A DNA stretch of 64,000 nucleotides from CAZYVU01 sp964651435 (GTDB taxonomy: Bacteria; Desulfobacterota; Syntrophorhabdia; Syntrophorhabdales; CAYQXL01): NCBI GenBank assembly GCA_964651435.1, contig CAZYVU010000014.1, positions 11,154 to 75,153 on the forward strand, in the 5' to 3' direction. The notes under the pieces were generated by a model that saw nothing but the letters and a program-made list of their open reading frames with translations, was not told where the DNA came from and did no database searches. How positions within the stretch are numbered: position 1 is the first letter of the stretch; each line of letters starts with the position of its first letter. Both the position numbers and the translations under genes were made by a program. Shown in pieces: positions 32,389 through 40,938 of the stretch.

Positions 32389-34347
32389 ATGAAGCAACCC
32401 TTGTGGAAACCATCGGAGTCGAGAGTAAGAAATGCCAACCTGACGCGCTTTATCGACGTCGTCAACGGACGTTATGACAGGCAGCTTGCGGGCTACTTCG
32501 ATCTCTACGATTGGTCCGTAGAGCATATAGCCGATTTCTGGGCGTGCGTCTGGGATTTTGTCGACATCAAGGCCTCGCGGAAGTATGAAAAGGTGGTTGA
32601 GAACCTGAGCATCTTTCCGGGAACGGAATGGTTCACCGGTGCACGCTTGAATTTTGCCGAAAACCTTCTGAGGTATAGGGACAAGGAGGTTGCCTTCGTC
32701 TTCAAATGCGAGACGAGGGACCCTGTCACCATGACCTACTCCGAACTGTATGGCACCGTGGCACGCCTCGCAGAGGCCTTAAGGCAGCAGGGCGTGACGC
32801 CAAAGGACCGCGTTGTGGCTTACATGCCGAACATGATCGAAACAGCCGTCGGCATGCTGGCCGCCACCAGCATCGGCGCCACCTGGGCCTCCTGCGGCTC
32901 CGAACTGGGCATGCAGGCCGTCATTGACCGGTTCAGCCAGATAGAGCCGAAGGTCCTCTTTACCGTCGACGGATATTTATACAAGGGCAAGCCCTTCCCC
33001 ATGCTTGCCGACGTAAAGGAGGTCGTCGAGGCCGTGCCTTCCATCGAAAGGGTGGTGGTGGTACCCTACGCCAACGCTCATCCCGATGTCCGGGACATTC
33101 CGGGCGCCCTGCTGTACGAAGACTTTCTCAACCTCGGCCGGGACGGAGAGATCGTCTTTGAGCAGGTCCCCTTCAGCCATCCCGTCTACATCATGTTCTC
33201 CTCGGGCACAACGGGCAAACCCAAGTGCATGGTGCAGAGCGTCGGTGGCATACTCATCAACCAGACGAAGGAGCTGATCCTCCACGCCGATTTGAAACGG
33301 GAGGACAGGATCATCTACATGACGGCGCCCTCGTGGATGATGTGGAACTGGCTTATCGCCTCCCTTTCCATTGGATCGAGGATCGTCCTCTTCGACGGGA
33401 ACCCGGGATACCCGGACGTCGGAGCCATGTGGAGGCTCGTGGACGATGAAAAGATCACCATCTTCGGCACCAGTGCAACATACATCAACATGCTCAAAGG
33501 ACAGGGGTACCGCCCCATGGACCATTTCGACTTAAGCAGTCTCAGGGAAATCTGCCAGACCGGGTCCCCGCTTTCCGGCGACGGCTTCGAGTTCGTCTAC
33601 CGGGCCATCAAGGAGGACGTTCATTTCAACTCCATCTCCGGCGGCACGGATATTAACGGATGCTTTGCCGCGGGCTCACCAACCCTTCCCGTCTATGCCG
33701 GCCAGCTTCAGGCCCCCGCTCTGGGTATGAAAGTGAAGGCTTACGATGAGAAGGGCAACGCCGTTTACGATAAACAGGGCGAGCTGGTCTGCGAGGCACC
33801 CGCACCGTCCATGCCCCTCTATTTCTGGAATGACCCGCAACTATCCAAGTATAGGGATACCTACTTCGCCGTCTACCCCGGCGTCTGGCGTCACGGCGAC
33901 TACGTGGAAATGTACGGCGACACCAGGGGTATCACCTTCTTCGGCCGCTCCGATGCCATTCTCAAGCCCTCGGGCGTTCGCATCGGCACAGCGGAAATAT
34001 ACAACATCGTGGACAGCTTTGCCGAGATCGTGGACTGCGTGGCCATCGGGCAAAATTGGGAGAACGACCAGCGGGTTCTCCTTTTCGTGAAACTGGCACC
34101 AGAAACCGATCTTACGGACGACCTTAAGGACAGGGTCAAGAAGGCGCTGAGAGACAAGGCCTCGCCACGCCATGTGCCTTCGCTCATCATCGGGGTGCCG
34201 GACATTCCTTACACCTTCAACATGAAGAAGGTGGAAAGCGCCATCACCAATATCATTAACGGCAGGCCTGTTACCAACCGCGATGCTCTCGTCAATCCCG
34301 AGTCGCTCGATTACTTTCAGACACTTCTGCCCGACGTGCAGAAGTAA
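32389..34347 (+). CDS. Acetoacetyl-CoA synthetase
   Basis: The 652-residue enzyme has the length and opening of AacS (PLWKPSESRVRNANLTRFID, then WSVEHIADFWACVWDF). The AMP-binding P-loop is MFSSGTTGKPKCMV, followed by SISGGTDINGCF and the late HGDYVEMYGDTRGITFFGRS hinge. It activates acetoacetate with ATP and CoA to acetoacetyl-CoA, which thiolase then splits. Together with the dehydrogenase it gives a route from 3-hydroxybutyrate to acetyl-CoA that does not need a CoA transferase. GGAGGAG lies before the ATG. Confidence 0.9.
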   Translation: MKQPLWKPSESRVRNANLTRFIDVVNGRYDRQLAGYFDLYDWSVEHIADFWACVWDFVDIKASRKYEKVVENLSIFPGTEWFTGARLNFAENLLRYRDKEVAFVFKCETRDPVTMTYSELYGTVARLAEALRQQGVTPKDRVVAYMPNMIETAVGMLAATSIGATWASCGSELGMQAVIDRFSQIEPKVLFTVDGYLYKGKPFPMLADVKEVVEAVPSIERVVVVPYANAHPDVRDIPGALLYEDFLNLGRDGEIVFEQVPFSHPVYIMFSSGTTGKPKCMVQSVGGILINQTKELILHADLKREDRIIYMTAPSWMMWNWLIASLSIGSRIVLFDGNPGYPDVGAMWRLVDDEKITIFGTSATYINMLKGQGYRPMDHFDLSSLREICQTGSPLSGDGFEFVYRAIKEDVHFNSISGGTDINGCFAAGSPTLPVYAGQLQAPALGMKVKAYDEKGNAVYDKQGELVCEAPAPSMPLYFWNDPQLSKYRDTYFAVYPGVWRHGDYVEMYGDTRGITFFGRSDAILKPSGVRIGTAEIYNIVDSFAEIVDCVAIGQNWENDQRVLLFVKLAPETDLTDDLKDRVKKALRDKASPRHVPSLIIGVPDIPYTFNMKKVESAITNIINGRPVTNRDALVNPESLDYFQTLLPDVQK

Positions 34348-34367
34348 GCAAGAAGGAGGAGGTCCTC

Positions 34368-35015
34368 ATGTTTGTATCTGATTGGATGACTAAGAAGGTT
34401 TTCTCCGTAACGGCCGACGCCAACATCGCCGAGGCAATCAAGCTGATGCGGGAAAAAAAGATAAAGCACCTCCCAGTTGCCGATCACGACAAGAAGGTGG
34501 TTGGAATCCTTTCGGACAGGGATATTAAGGAATATACGCCTTCAAAGGTTTCCACGTTCGATATCCATGAGTTGAACTACATCCTCTTCACCACAAAGGT
34601 GAAGCAGATCATGATCAAGAAGGTCTTTACGGCATCTCCCAGAATGCCCATAGAAGAGGCCGCCATGGCCATGTTCGACAACAACATCGGGAGCCTTCCT
34701 GTCGTGGAAAACAAGAAGCTTGTCGGTATCATCTCCGACCGCGACCTCTTCAAGGTCCTCGTCGATATCACGGGCGTCCGTCACGGCGGGCACCGGTTCT
34801 ACCTAACCCTGGAGGACAAGCTCGGCGCCACGAAAGAGGTCCTTGACATCGTTCGGGAACACGGGTTCACCATCGACAGCGTGCTGACCACCTATGAGGG
34901 GGTCAAGAAGGGCCTCAAAAAGGTGGTCGTGAGAACGAAGGGGTCCGATGGCGATCTCGTGTCGGCCACCAAGGCCTTCGAAGGGAAGTATGGGACCTAC
35001 TTCTTCCCCTACTGA
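34368..35015 (+). CDS. CBS-pair domain protein, AcuB-like
   Basis: The 215-residue protein has two CBS motifs: VTADANIAEAIKLMREKKIK with GILSDRDI (residues 10-55), and ASPRMPIEEAAMAMFDNNIG with GIISDRDLFKVL (residues 86-130). A C-terminal ACT-like segment of about 70 residues follows. CBS pairs bind adenine nucleotides and sense energy state. It follows acetoacetyl-CoA synthetase by 20 bases with AGGAGGAGG before its ATG, so it is probably in the same operon and may adjust CoA-ester metabolism. Confidence 0.85.
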   Translation: MFVSDWMTKKVFSVTADANIAEAIKLMREKKIKHLPVADHDKKVVGILSDRDIKEYTPSKVSTFDIHELNYILFTTKVKQIMIKKVFTASPRMPIEEAAMAMFDNNIGSLPVVENKKLVGIISDRDLFKVLVDITGVRHGGHRFYLTLEDKLGATKEVLDIVREHGFTIDSVLTTYEGVKKGLKKVVVRTKGSDGDLVSATKAFEGKYGTYFFPY

Positions 35016-35047
35016 CGGGGCATCGACCCTCCCCGGCCAACCGCTGC

Positions 35048-38000
35048 CTATGCGCCATTGTTCGGTCGTCCTTGCTCTGCCTCCCTGCCGCCCTCTTCCC
35101 CGAAGACCTCCATCGTATCCTCACCCGCCATCGTCTTGGGCCTGTCGAACATGACCCGCACATTTCTTACCTTCGTCATGGCAACGGTACAGGTGTTGCC
35201 CGACGCGGAGTCGCAGCCCGTCCAGGACGAGAAGACAGAGAGGGGGTCAGGGGTGGCGGTGAGGATAACGGATGCCCCCTCCATGTAGAGCTTGGAACAT
35301 TCGCCTGGGCACGAGATGCCGGGCGGTGTGGATGCCACTGTGCCCATGCCTTTGTTTTTCGATGCAACAGCCACCTTGAGGGTCCAGGGTCCGGTAAAGG
35401 TGGCCTTGACCGTTTTCGCTTTCGTGGCGGTAACGGTACAGGTGTTGCCCGACGCGGAGTCGCAGCCCGTCCAGGACGAGAAGACAGAGAGGGGGTCAGG
35501 GGTGGCGGTGAGAGTCACCGTGCTGTTGTAGAGGTAACTCCCCTGGCAGGTCGGGCCACAGGAGATCTTGCCGTCGCTGCTTGTGACAACGCCGGCGCCC
35601 TTGTTCTTCGCCGTTTTCTGAACCTTCAGGGTCGAAGGACCGATGAAAGTCGCCTTCACCGTGTAAACCTTGTCCATGGTGACGGTGCACGCCCCCGTGC
35701 CGGGGCAGGAGATGCCCGTACCCGACCAGCCGGCAAAGACGGAATCGGGGTTCGCCAGGGCGGTGAGCACCACGGGCGCGCCGGGGAAGTATGTCTCAGC
35801 GCAGTCCTTGCCGCAGTTGATGGTGCCGTCGCCGGACACTACCATTCCCTCCCCTTTTGCCGTCTTGACCTTGGTAACCGTCAGCTTGTACTGCTTCGTC
35901 TTCTGGGGAACAAAAACGGCTCCCACAGTTCTTACATCGCTCATAACAGCGGTGCATGTAGGCATCTCCCCCACGCAGGCGCCCGTCCAGTAGGCGAACT
36001 CCGATCCCGACGCCGCAGCCGGGGTGAGGGTGACGGTCGTTCCCAGAACGTAGTCCCCGGTGCAGTCGGTCCCGCAGGAGATGCCGGGCGGAGAGCTGGT
36101 GACCGTACCGTTGCCGGAACCGGAAGTCGTGACGGTAAGACGTCTCGTTTCGGCCGCGAAGACGGCTGTAACGGACTTCGAACCCGTCATGGCCACCTGC
36201 ATTGGGTTGGCGGAGCCGGTCAGCGACCCCTCCCAATGGTCGAAACGGTAGCCTGTGCCGGGCTGCGCGGTAAGCGTAACGATCATTCCCTCATCAAAGG
36301 TGGTTCCCGGAGGATCAACGGCAACGGAACCCTTGCCTGACGGCGTGACATACACGTTCAGGGCATACGTTGCAAGGTAGCCCGAGCCCCGCACCTCGAC
36401 ACTGGAGAGCGCCTCGGGGTAATCAGAGGAGATGCTGAGCGTCGCCACCTTGAGCCCCTTCGATTTCGGGGTAAAGACAACCTGGAGTGTGCAATTGTTG
36501 TAATAGGGCGGGAAGTTGACGTAAGAGATCGTCTGGCCGGAGCAGCCATCGGCCTGGAGCGCGAAATTGAGGGTGTCGGAGAGGGAGAGCCCGTTGATGT
36601 GGATGTCCCCGAGGCCGGAATAATTGGAGAGAGTCACCCCGAGGGCCGACGAAAGACCCACCTTCGTATCGTAGAAGCTTACGGGCGAAGGGTTTACGGT
36701 CAGTTTCGGCACGCACGCGTCGACCTGCCGGTAGGAGAGGCCCGTAAGAAGGCCGGGGTCCGGCAGGGTTCCCGTCCACGTGCCGGCTGCGACGGCCTCA
36801 TTGCAGCTCAGGTCGCCTTTCCCCGGAATAACGACCATCGGGGCGGCTTCCTCCTCCGTCGTCGCGTTCGGCGATGTGGGAAGGGCAGCGCACCGATTGT
36901 CAAGATAGCCGGTCCCGTTGAGGCGGGCGAAGAGAAAGTCCCACTCGCTCGTGGCAACGGCAAAGCCGTCGCCGACCGACCGGGCAATGGCCATGTAGTG
37001 GCCTCCGTAGTAGTTGGCCCATTGCAGGTTGCCCGAGGAGTCCGTTTTCAGGAGCACATCGTCGATCGTTGAGTACCCGCTCCGGAGGGAAACAATCGTC
37101 CCGCCGTCATTCGTCTCGACGATCTGGATCGGGTAGGCGGGCGAGCCGTCAGCGTAAATCTTGTAGCGCTTTTCCCAGACGACGACGCCCATTGGATCCG
37201 TTTTGAAGAGATGGTACTGCCCATTGTCGGCGGTATTCGTGGCGACGATGTACCCGTCCTCCACCTCAGCCACGGAATGTTCGTGGAAATACTGGGCAGT
37301 CCCGCCACTGCCGCCATAGTAGCCCCTGGTCCACTCAACCTCTGCCGTGGCGTTAAACTTCTGAATGTTCAACGTGTAGGCGGTGTCAAAGAAACGTGTG
37401 CTCGCCACTATGTAGCCGCCGTCACTCGTCTTGTAAACCTCGTTTTTCGGGCCCCCATAGGGACTTCCCGATACAACGTAATGGGACAGAAGTGCTCCGT
37501 CGGCACCGATGTTAAGGACGAGGCCCGACTCATACCCGTAGTAAGGGCAATCCTTGCCGATATTACCGAAAAGGACAACACCCGTTACCGTCAGGGTGCC
37601 GTCCGCATTTTCGTAGATCCGCCTACCATATGCGTGAGCAAAGGAATCCGTGCTCGCTTTTACTCTCCCGAAGAGTCGCTCCCACATGAGCGCCCCCGAG
37701 GAGTCGAGGCGGACCACATAGGCATCCCAGTCCCCGTGGCCGCCCTTTTCGGAATCCACATACGCCTGCCCCGTGACGGCAAACCCACCGTCTGCGGTCT
37801 CGACGATGCCGGCAAGCTCTGTTGTACTCTCCTCGAACCCCGGCGAAAAGACCGTGCTCCAGGTAAGGGCCCCGTCGCTTGCCAGTTTCACCACAACACC
37901 GTGGCTATTCGACGTGCCCACGGCTGCAAAACCACCGTCAGCGGTGACGATGAAATCCCTGATCGTCGTCGACGTCCACCATTCCCCCCAGGGCCCGTGG

Positions 38001-38116
38001 TACGTCTTGCCCCACGTCGCCCCTTTGACCGCAGAGGCAGAAACAGCAGTTAGAAGCGTAGCCGTCATTAGACTTACAAAAAACAGCCATACACAATGGC
38101 CTTGTCTCCTTTTCAT
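35048..38116 (-). CDS. Large secreted repeat protein with Hydin-type and bacterial-repeat domains
   Basis: The 1022-residue protein starts after AGGAGG with a signal peptide (CVWLFFVSLMTATLLTAVSA). Residues about 30-420 contain propeller-like blades of the pattern DGGFAVTGxA ... GDWDAYVVRLDSSGALMW. Residues about 490-590 form an ASPM-SPD2-Hydin domain (SFYDTKVGLSSALGVTLSN). The rest is five tandem bacterial repeat domains with Cys-rich loops such as GISCGTDC and WTGCDSASGNTC. Such proteins are surface-exposed and often adhesive; no sorting signal or barrel is visible. The last repeats include near-identical DNA copies. Confidence 0.8.
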   Translation of the reverse strand: MKRRQGHCVWLFFVSLMTATLLTAVSASAVKGATWGKTYHGPWGEWWTSTTIRDFIVTADGGFAAVGTSNSHGVVVKLASDGALTWSTVFSPGFEESTTELAGIVETADGGFAVTGQAYVDSEKGGHGDWDAYVVRLDSSGALMWERLFGRVKASTDSFAHAYGRRIYENADGTLTVTGVVLFGNIGKDCPYYGYESGLVLNIGADGALLSHYVVSGSPYGGPKNEVYKTSDGGYIVASTRFFDTAYTLNIQKFNATAEVEWTRGYYGGSGGTAQYFHEHSVAEVEDGYIVATNTADNGQYHLFKTDPMGVVVWEKRYKIYADGSPAYPIQIVETNDGGTIVSLRSGYSTIDDVLLKTDSSGNLQWANYYGGHYMAIARSVGDGFAVATSEWDFLFARLNGTGYLDNRCAALPTSPNATTEEEAAPMVVIPGKGDLSCNEAVAAGTWTGTLPDPGLLTGLSYRQVDACVPKLTVNPSPVSFYDTKVGLSSALGVTLSNYSGLGDIHINGLSLSDTLNFALQADGCSGQTISYVNFPPYYNNCTLQVVFTPKSKGLKVATLSISSDYPEALSSVEVRGSGYLATYALNVYVTPSGKGSVAVDPPGTTFDEGMIVTLTAQPGTGYRFDHWEGSLTGSANPMQVAMTGSKSVTAVFAAETRRLTVTTSGSGNGTVTSSPPGISCGTDCTGDYVLGTTVTLTPAAASGSEFAYWTGACVGEMPTCTAVMSDVRTVGAVFVPQKTKQYKLTVTKVKTAKGEGMVVSGDGTINCGKDCAETYFPGAPVVLTALANPDSVFAGWSGTGISCPGTGACTVTMDKVYTVKATFIGPSTLKVQKTAKNKGAGVVTSSDGKISCGPTCQGSYLYNSTVTLTATPDPLSVFSSWTGCDSASGNTCTVTATKAKTVKATFTGPWTLKVAVASKNKGMGTVASTPPGISCPGECSKLYMEGASVILTATPDPLSVFSSWTGCDSASGNTCTVAMTKVRNVRVMFDRPKTMAGEDTMEVFGEEGGREAEQGRPNNGA
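35183..35263 (-). repeat. 81-base DNA repeat inside the secreted protein gene, copy A
   Basis: These 81 bases are identical to 35432-35512 within the same gene, 249 bases apart. They encode the repeat core ending in the WTGCDSASGNTC loop. Exact identity at all codon positions points to recent duplication or gene conversion. Confidence 0.9.
35432..35512 (-). repeat. 81-base DNA repeat inside the secreted protein gene, copy B
   Basis: Identical to 35183-35263. Neighbouring repeat units in the same gene share the protein pattern but not the exact DNA. Confidence 0.9.
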
Positions 38117-38232
38117 TGGGTAACCTCCTGCTTTACTAAACGGCTCCAAACCTCCGAGGTAAACCCGGATCGCGAACGCTTCATCGCCACGCCGGCATCG
38201 GGCACAATCCAATCTGCCGGCCCGAGGCCCGA

Positions 38233-40113
38233 TCATGTTTCGTGGAAACCGAGCCTCAGAGTATAAACATCGGGCAGGACCTCCTTCTCCATGCTGAACC
38301 CGGCCTTCTCGAACAGGTGGAGCATAATCCTGTTTTCTTTCAGCACCTCGGCGGTAAAGCCGAGCAGGCCCCGCTTCTTCGCTATGTATGTGAGGTATCC
38401 CAGCAGCTCTGTGCCGATGCCCTGGTTCTGAAAATCATCACCCACGACCACGGCCACCTCGGCCGTGTGGCTTCCCTCGCGGCCCCGAAACTGGGCAACG
38501 CCTACAACGTCTTCTTTTCCACGTCTTTTGGTGAGAGCGAGAATGACCATCTCCTTCGTATAGTCGATGACGACGAAAGATTCTTGCAGCTTTTCGTGGG
38601 GCATACTTTTTCGCATGGACATGAATCGTCTATAGATCGTCGACTCCGAGAGGGAGTAGAAGAAATCCTTGAGGAGGGGTTCGTCGCTGATCTTCACCGG
38701 CCTCAGCATAACCTTAAGGCCCGCCTTGACCACCTTGAAGGTCTCAAGCTCTTCCGGGTATTCTCCTCCCTTGCCCGCAATGTATGCCTGGTCCCTGTAA
38801 ATGAGGGCCAGCTTCCGTGCCTCCTCTATGAGCATGGGCTGGAACCTCGGATGGGCTATGGAGATGAGGGCCATGGCCCGTTCGCGGATATTCTTGCCGT
38901 GGAGGTAGGCAATGCCGTACTCGGTAACGACATAGTGCACATCACCTCTTGTGAGGGTGACGCCGGCCCCCTCTTTTAGAAAGGGGACAATCCTCGAGAC
39001 GGCGCCGTCCTGGGCCGTCGACTGGAGAACCAGTATTGTCTTTCCCCGTGGGGCCAATGCCGCGCCCCTCATAAAGTCGGCCTGGCCGCCTATGCCGCTG
39101 TAAAAGGTCCTGCCTATGGACTCCGCCGTAGCCTGGCCCGTAAGGTCGATCTCGAGGGCGCTGTTGATGGCCGTTATGTTCCCGAGGTTGGCAATGACGG
39201 CAGGGTTGTTCGTGTAGTCTATGGTCCTGAACTCGATGGATGGATTGTCGTGGATGAACGCATAGGTCTCTCTGGAGCCCATGCAAAAAGCGGCGACGGC
39301 CTTGTCTCGGTCAAGCCTCTTTCTGGCGTTCGTGACGACGCCCCTCTTCATCAGGTTTGCCATGCCCTGAGAGAAGAGCTCGGTGTGGACGCCCAGGTCG
39401 TTCTTCTCCGAGAGGTTGGCCAGAATGGCATTGGGAATGCTGCCGTAGCCCGCCTGAATCGTGTCGCCGTCCTCGACGATCGTTGCCACATGTCCGCCGA
39501 TACGCTCCGCAATGTCAGAGGGGATATGGGCCTCATACGTGAGCAACGGTTCATTGTGGACCACCAGAAAATCGATGTCCTTCAGGTGGAGAAAGGTGTC
39601 GCCGTGGACCCTGGGCACCTGTTCGTTGATCTGGGCCACGACGAGGGAGGCCCGGGCCACTGCCGCCTTGACGATGTCAACGCTGACCCCGAGGCTCACG
39701 TAGCCATGCTCGTCGGGCGGGGATACCTGTATGAGCGCCACGTCAATGGGGATCATGCCCCGTCGCAACAGTTGTGGTACCTGAGAGAGAAAAACGGGCG
39801 TATAGTCGGCAAGACCGCGGTTGATGGCATCTCTTGTGTTATCACCGATAAAGAAGGAGTTGTGACGAAAATTGTGCTTGAACTTTTCGTCCGTGTAGGG
39901 CGCCACCCCCAGGGTCCAGATGTGGAATATCTCAGTGTCCACCAGGGCCCGGGGGTTCGACTCCACGTATCCGATAAGGGCCTTGACAAGATACTGAGGC
40001 TCCCCGCAGGCGGTACCGATGAATATCCTGTGGCCCGGCTGGATATGGCCGAAGATACGCTTTTCCGAGACGAACTTGCGGGGATAGGCCTGGCGTATCC
40101 GCTCAATATCCAT
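38233..40113 (-). CDS. Acetyl-CoA hydrolase/transferase family protein fused to GNAT acetyltransferase
   Basis: Residues 1-460 form a CoA-transferase of the acetyl-CoA hydrolase / 4-hydroxybutyrate CoA-transferase family, with IGTACGEPQYL near the start, GYGSIPNAIL, and the catalytic-type Glu in YVVTEYGIAYL. Residues 465-626 are a GNAT domain with EVAVVVGDDFQNQGIGTELL, the acetyl-CoA-binding loop. The fusion may couple CoA-ester level to protein or metabolite acetylation. A similar fusion is known in other deltaproteobacteria. It starts 16 bases after the nitroreductase stop, so the two are probably co-transcribed. Confidence 0.88.
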   Translation of the reverse strand: MDIERIRQAYPRKFVSEKRIFGHIQPGHRIFIGTACGEPQYLVKALIGYVESNPRALVDTEIFHIWTLGVAPYTDEKFKHNFRHNSFFIGDNTRDAINRGLADYTPVFLSQVPQLLRRGMIPIDVALIQVSPPDEHGYVSLGVSVDIVKAAVARASLVVAQINEQVPRVHGDTFLHLKDIDFLVVHNEPLLTYEAHIPSDIAERIGGHVATIVEDGDTIQAGYGSIPNAILANLSEKNDLGVHTELFSQGMANLMKRGVVTNARKRLDRDKAVAAFCMGSRETYAFIHDNPSIEFRTIDYTNNPAVIANLGNITAINSALEIDLTGQATAESIGRTFYSGIGGQADFMRGAALAPRGKTILVLQSTAQDGAVSRIVPFLKEGAGVTLTRGDVHYVVTEYGIAYLHGKNIRERAMALISIAHPRFQPMLIEEARKLALIYRDQAYIAGKGGEYPEELETFKVVKAGLKVMLRPVKISDEPLLKDFFYSLSESTIYRRFMSMRKSMPHEKLQESFVVIDYTKEMVILALTKRRGKEDVVGVAQFRGREGSHTAEVAVVVGDDFQNQGIGTELLGYLTYIAKKRGLLGFTAEVLKENRIMLHLFEKAGFSMEKEVLPDVYTLRLGFHET

Positions 40114-40129
40114 GGGGCCCGCCGGAGGG

Positions 40130-40687
40130 CTATTCGACGAAAGGCTTCTCGGCCGAGTTCAAGAAAACAAGCTCTTTCAGCGGCTTTCTCGGGGCGGGCC
40201 TTGGTATCTCCTCGAAATATCCCACGGGCGTCATCTCCACCACGCTGAAACCCTCGGGAACCTTGAGCGCCTTCTCCGCCTTACCGGCGTCGAACATGCC
40301 CACGTGAACGGTACCGAGACCGAAATTCCAGGCGGCAAGGACCACATGCTCCATGGCTATGCCGGCGTCAAACATGAACCAGTCTCCCTTGTCCGTTGCC
40401 GGAGCGCCCTTGTGATAGCCGGAGGTGCCCCGTTTCGCAAAGAGACAGATGACAACGGGCGCCTCCGTCATGGCCTTTCGGGCCGGGTTCCCTTCGGGAA
40501 GAGATTCGGCGAGACCCTTCTTGACATCCTCATCCCTGACGACGACGTACCGGCAGACCTGCGTGTTGGCCCACGACGGCGCCCAGCGGGCCGCCTCCAG
40601 TATCTCCAGTATGACGTTGTCGGGAACGGGGTCGCTTTTGTACCTTCTGACGCTCCTTCTCTCGGCCACAACTTTCAGCAGTTCCAT
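40130..40687 (-). CDS. Nitroreductase family protein
   Basis: The 185-residue flavoprotein opens MELLKVVAERRSVRRYKSDP with the FMN-phosphate Arg pair, then LEAARWAPSWANTQVCRYVV, and DAGIAMEHVVLAAWNFGLGT with VHVGMFD. Relatives use NAD(P)H and FMN to reduce nitro compounds, enones or other substrates. The ATG at 40687 after AAGGGGGT is used rather than an upstream start. The real substrate is unknown. Confidence 0.88.
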   Translation of the reverse strand: MELLKVVAERRSVRRYKSDPVPDNVILEILEAARWAPSWANTQVCRYVVVRDEDVKKGLAESLPEGNPARKAMTEAPVVICLFAKRGTSGYHKGAPATDKGDWFMFDAGIAMEHVVLAAWNFGLGTVHVGMFDAGKAEKALKVPEGFSVVEMTPVGYFEEIPRPAPRKPLKELVFLNSAEKPFVE

Positions 40688-40774
40688 AGTGCGCTTACCC
40701 CCTTCTACATGGGATGGCAAAAACAACAGCCCCGCGGGCGCGAAGCGAGCTTCTGCAAGCCCCTTCGCAAAGTA

Positions 40775-40849
40775 TCGGGGCGACTGGATTTGAACCAGCG
40801 ACCTCTTGCTCCCAAGGCAAGCGCGCTAACCATGCTGCGCCACGCCCCG
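40775..40849 (-). tRNA. tRNA-Pro (anticodon UGG)
   Basis: The 75-base minus-strand sequence folds as a full cloverleaf: acceptor CGGGGCG/CGCCCCG, D-stem GCGC/GCGC, anticodon stem CTTGC/GCAAG with loop CTTGGGA (anticodon TGG), and T arm GCTGG-TTCAAAT-CCAGT. The C1-G72 pair is the bacterial tRNA-Pro identity. The 3' CCA is not encoded. Confidence 0.95.
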
Positions 40850-40858
40850 ACCAAAACC

Positions 40859-40887
40859 AATCTACCACAGTTGGCAATGCTCTGCAA
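40859..40887 (-). promoter_or_regulatory. Promoter of tRNA-Pro
   Basis: On the minus strand TTGCAG (40882-40887) and TAGATT (40859-40864) are 17 bases apart, placing the start a few bases before the tRNA. Confidence 0.5.
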
Positions 40888-40903
40888 TAATGAAAGAACA
40901 TCA

Positions 40904-40932
40904 TTGACTTTTGTTCGTTTTGGCTCCAGAAT
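40904..40932 (+). promoter_or_regulatory. Promoter upstream of ahbC
   Basis: TTGACT at 40904-40909 and CAGAAT at 40927-40932 are separated by 17 bases. The predicted start lies at about 40939, the GTG of ahbC, which would give a leaderless mRNA. Confidence 0.55.
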
Positions 40933-40938
40933 AAGACG

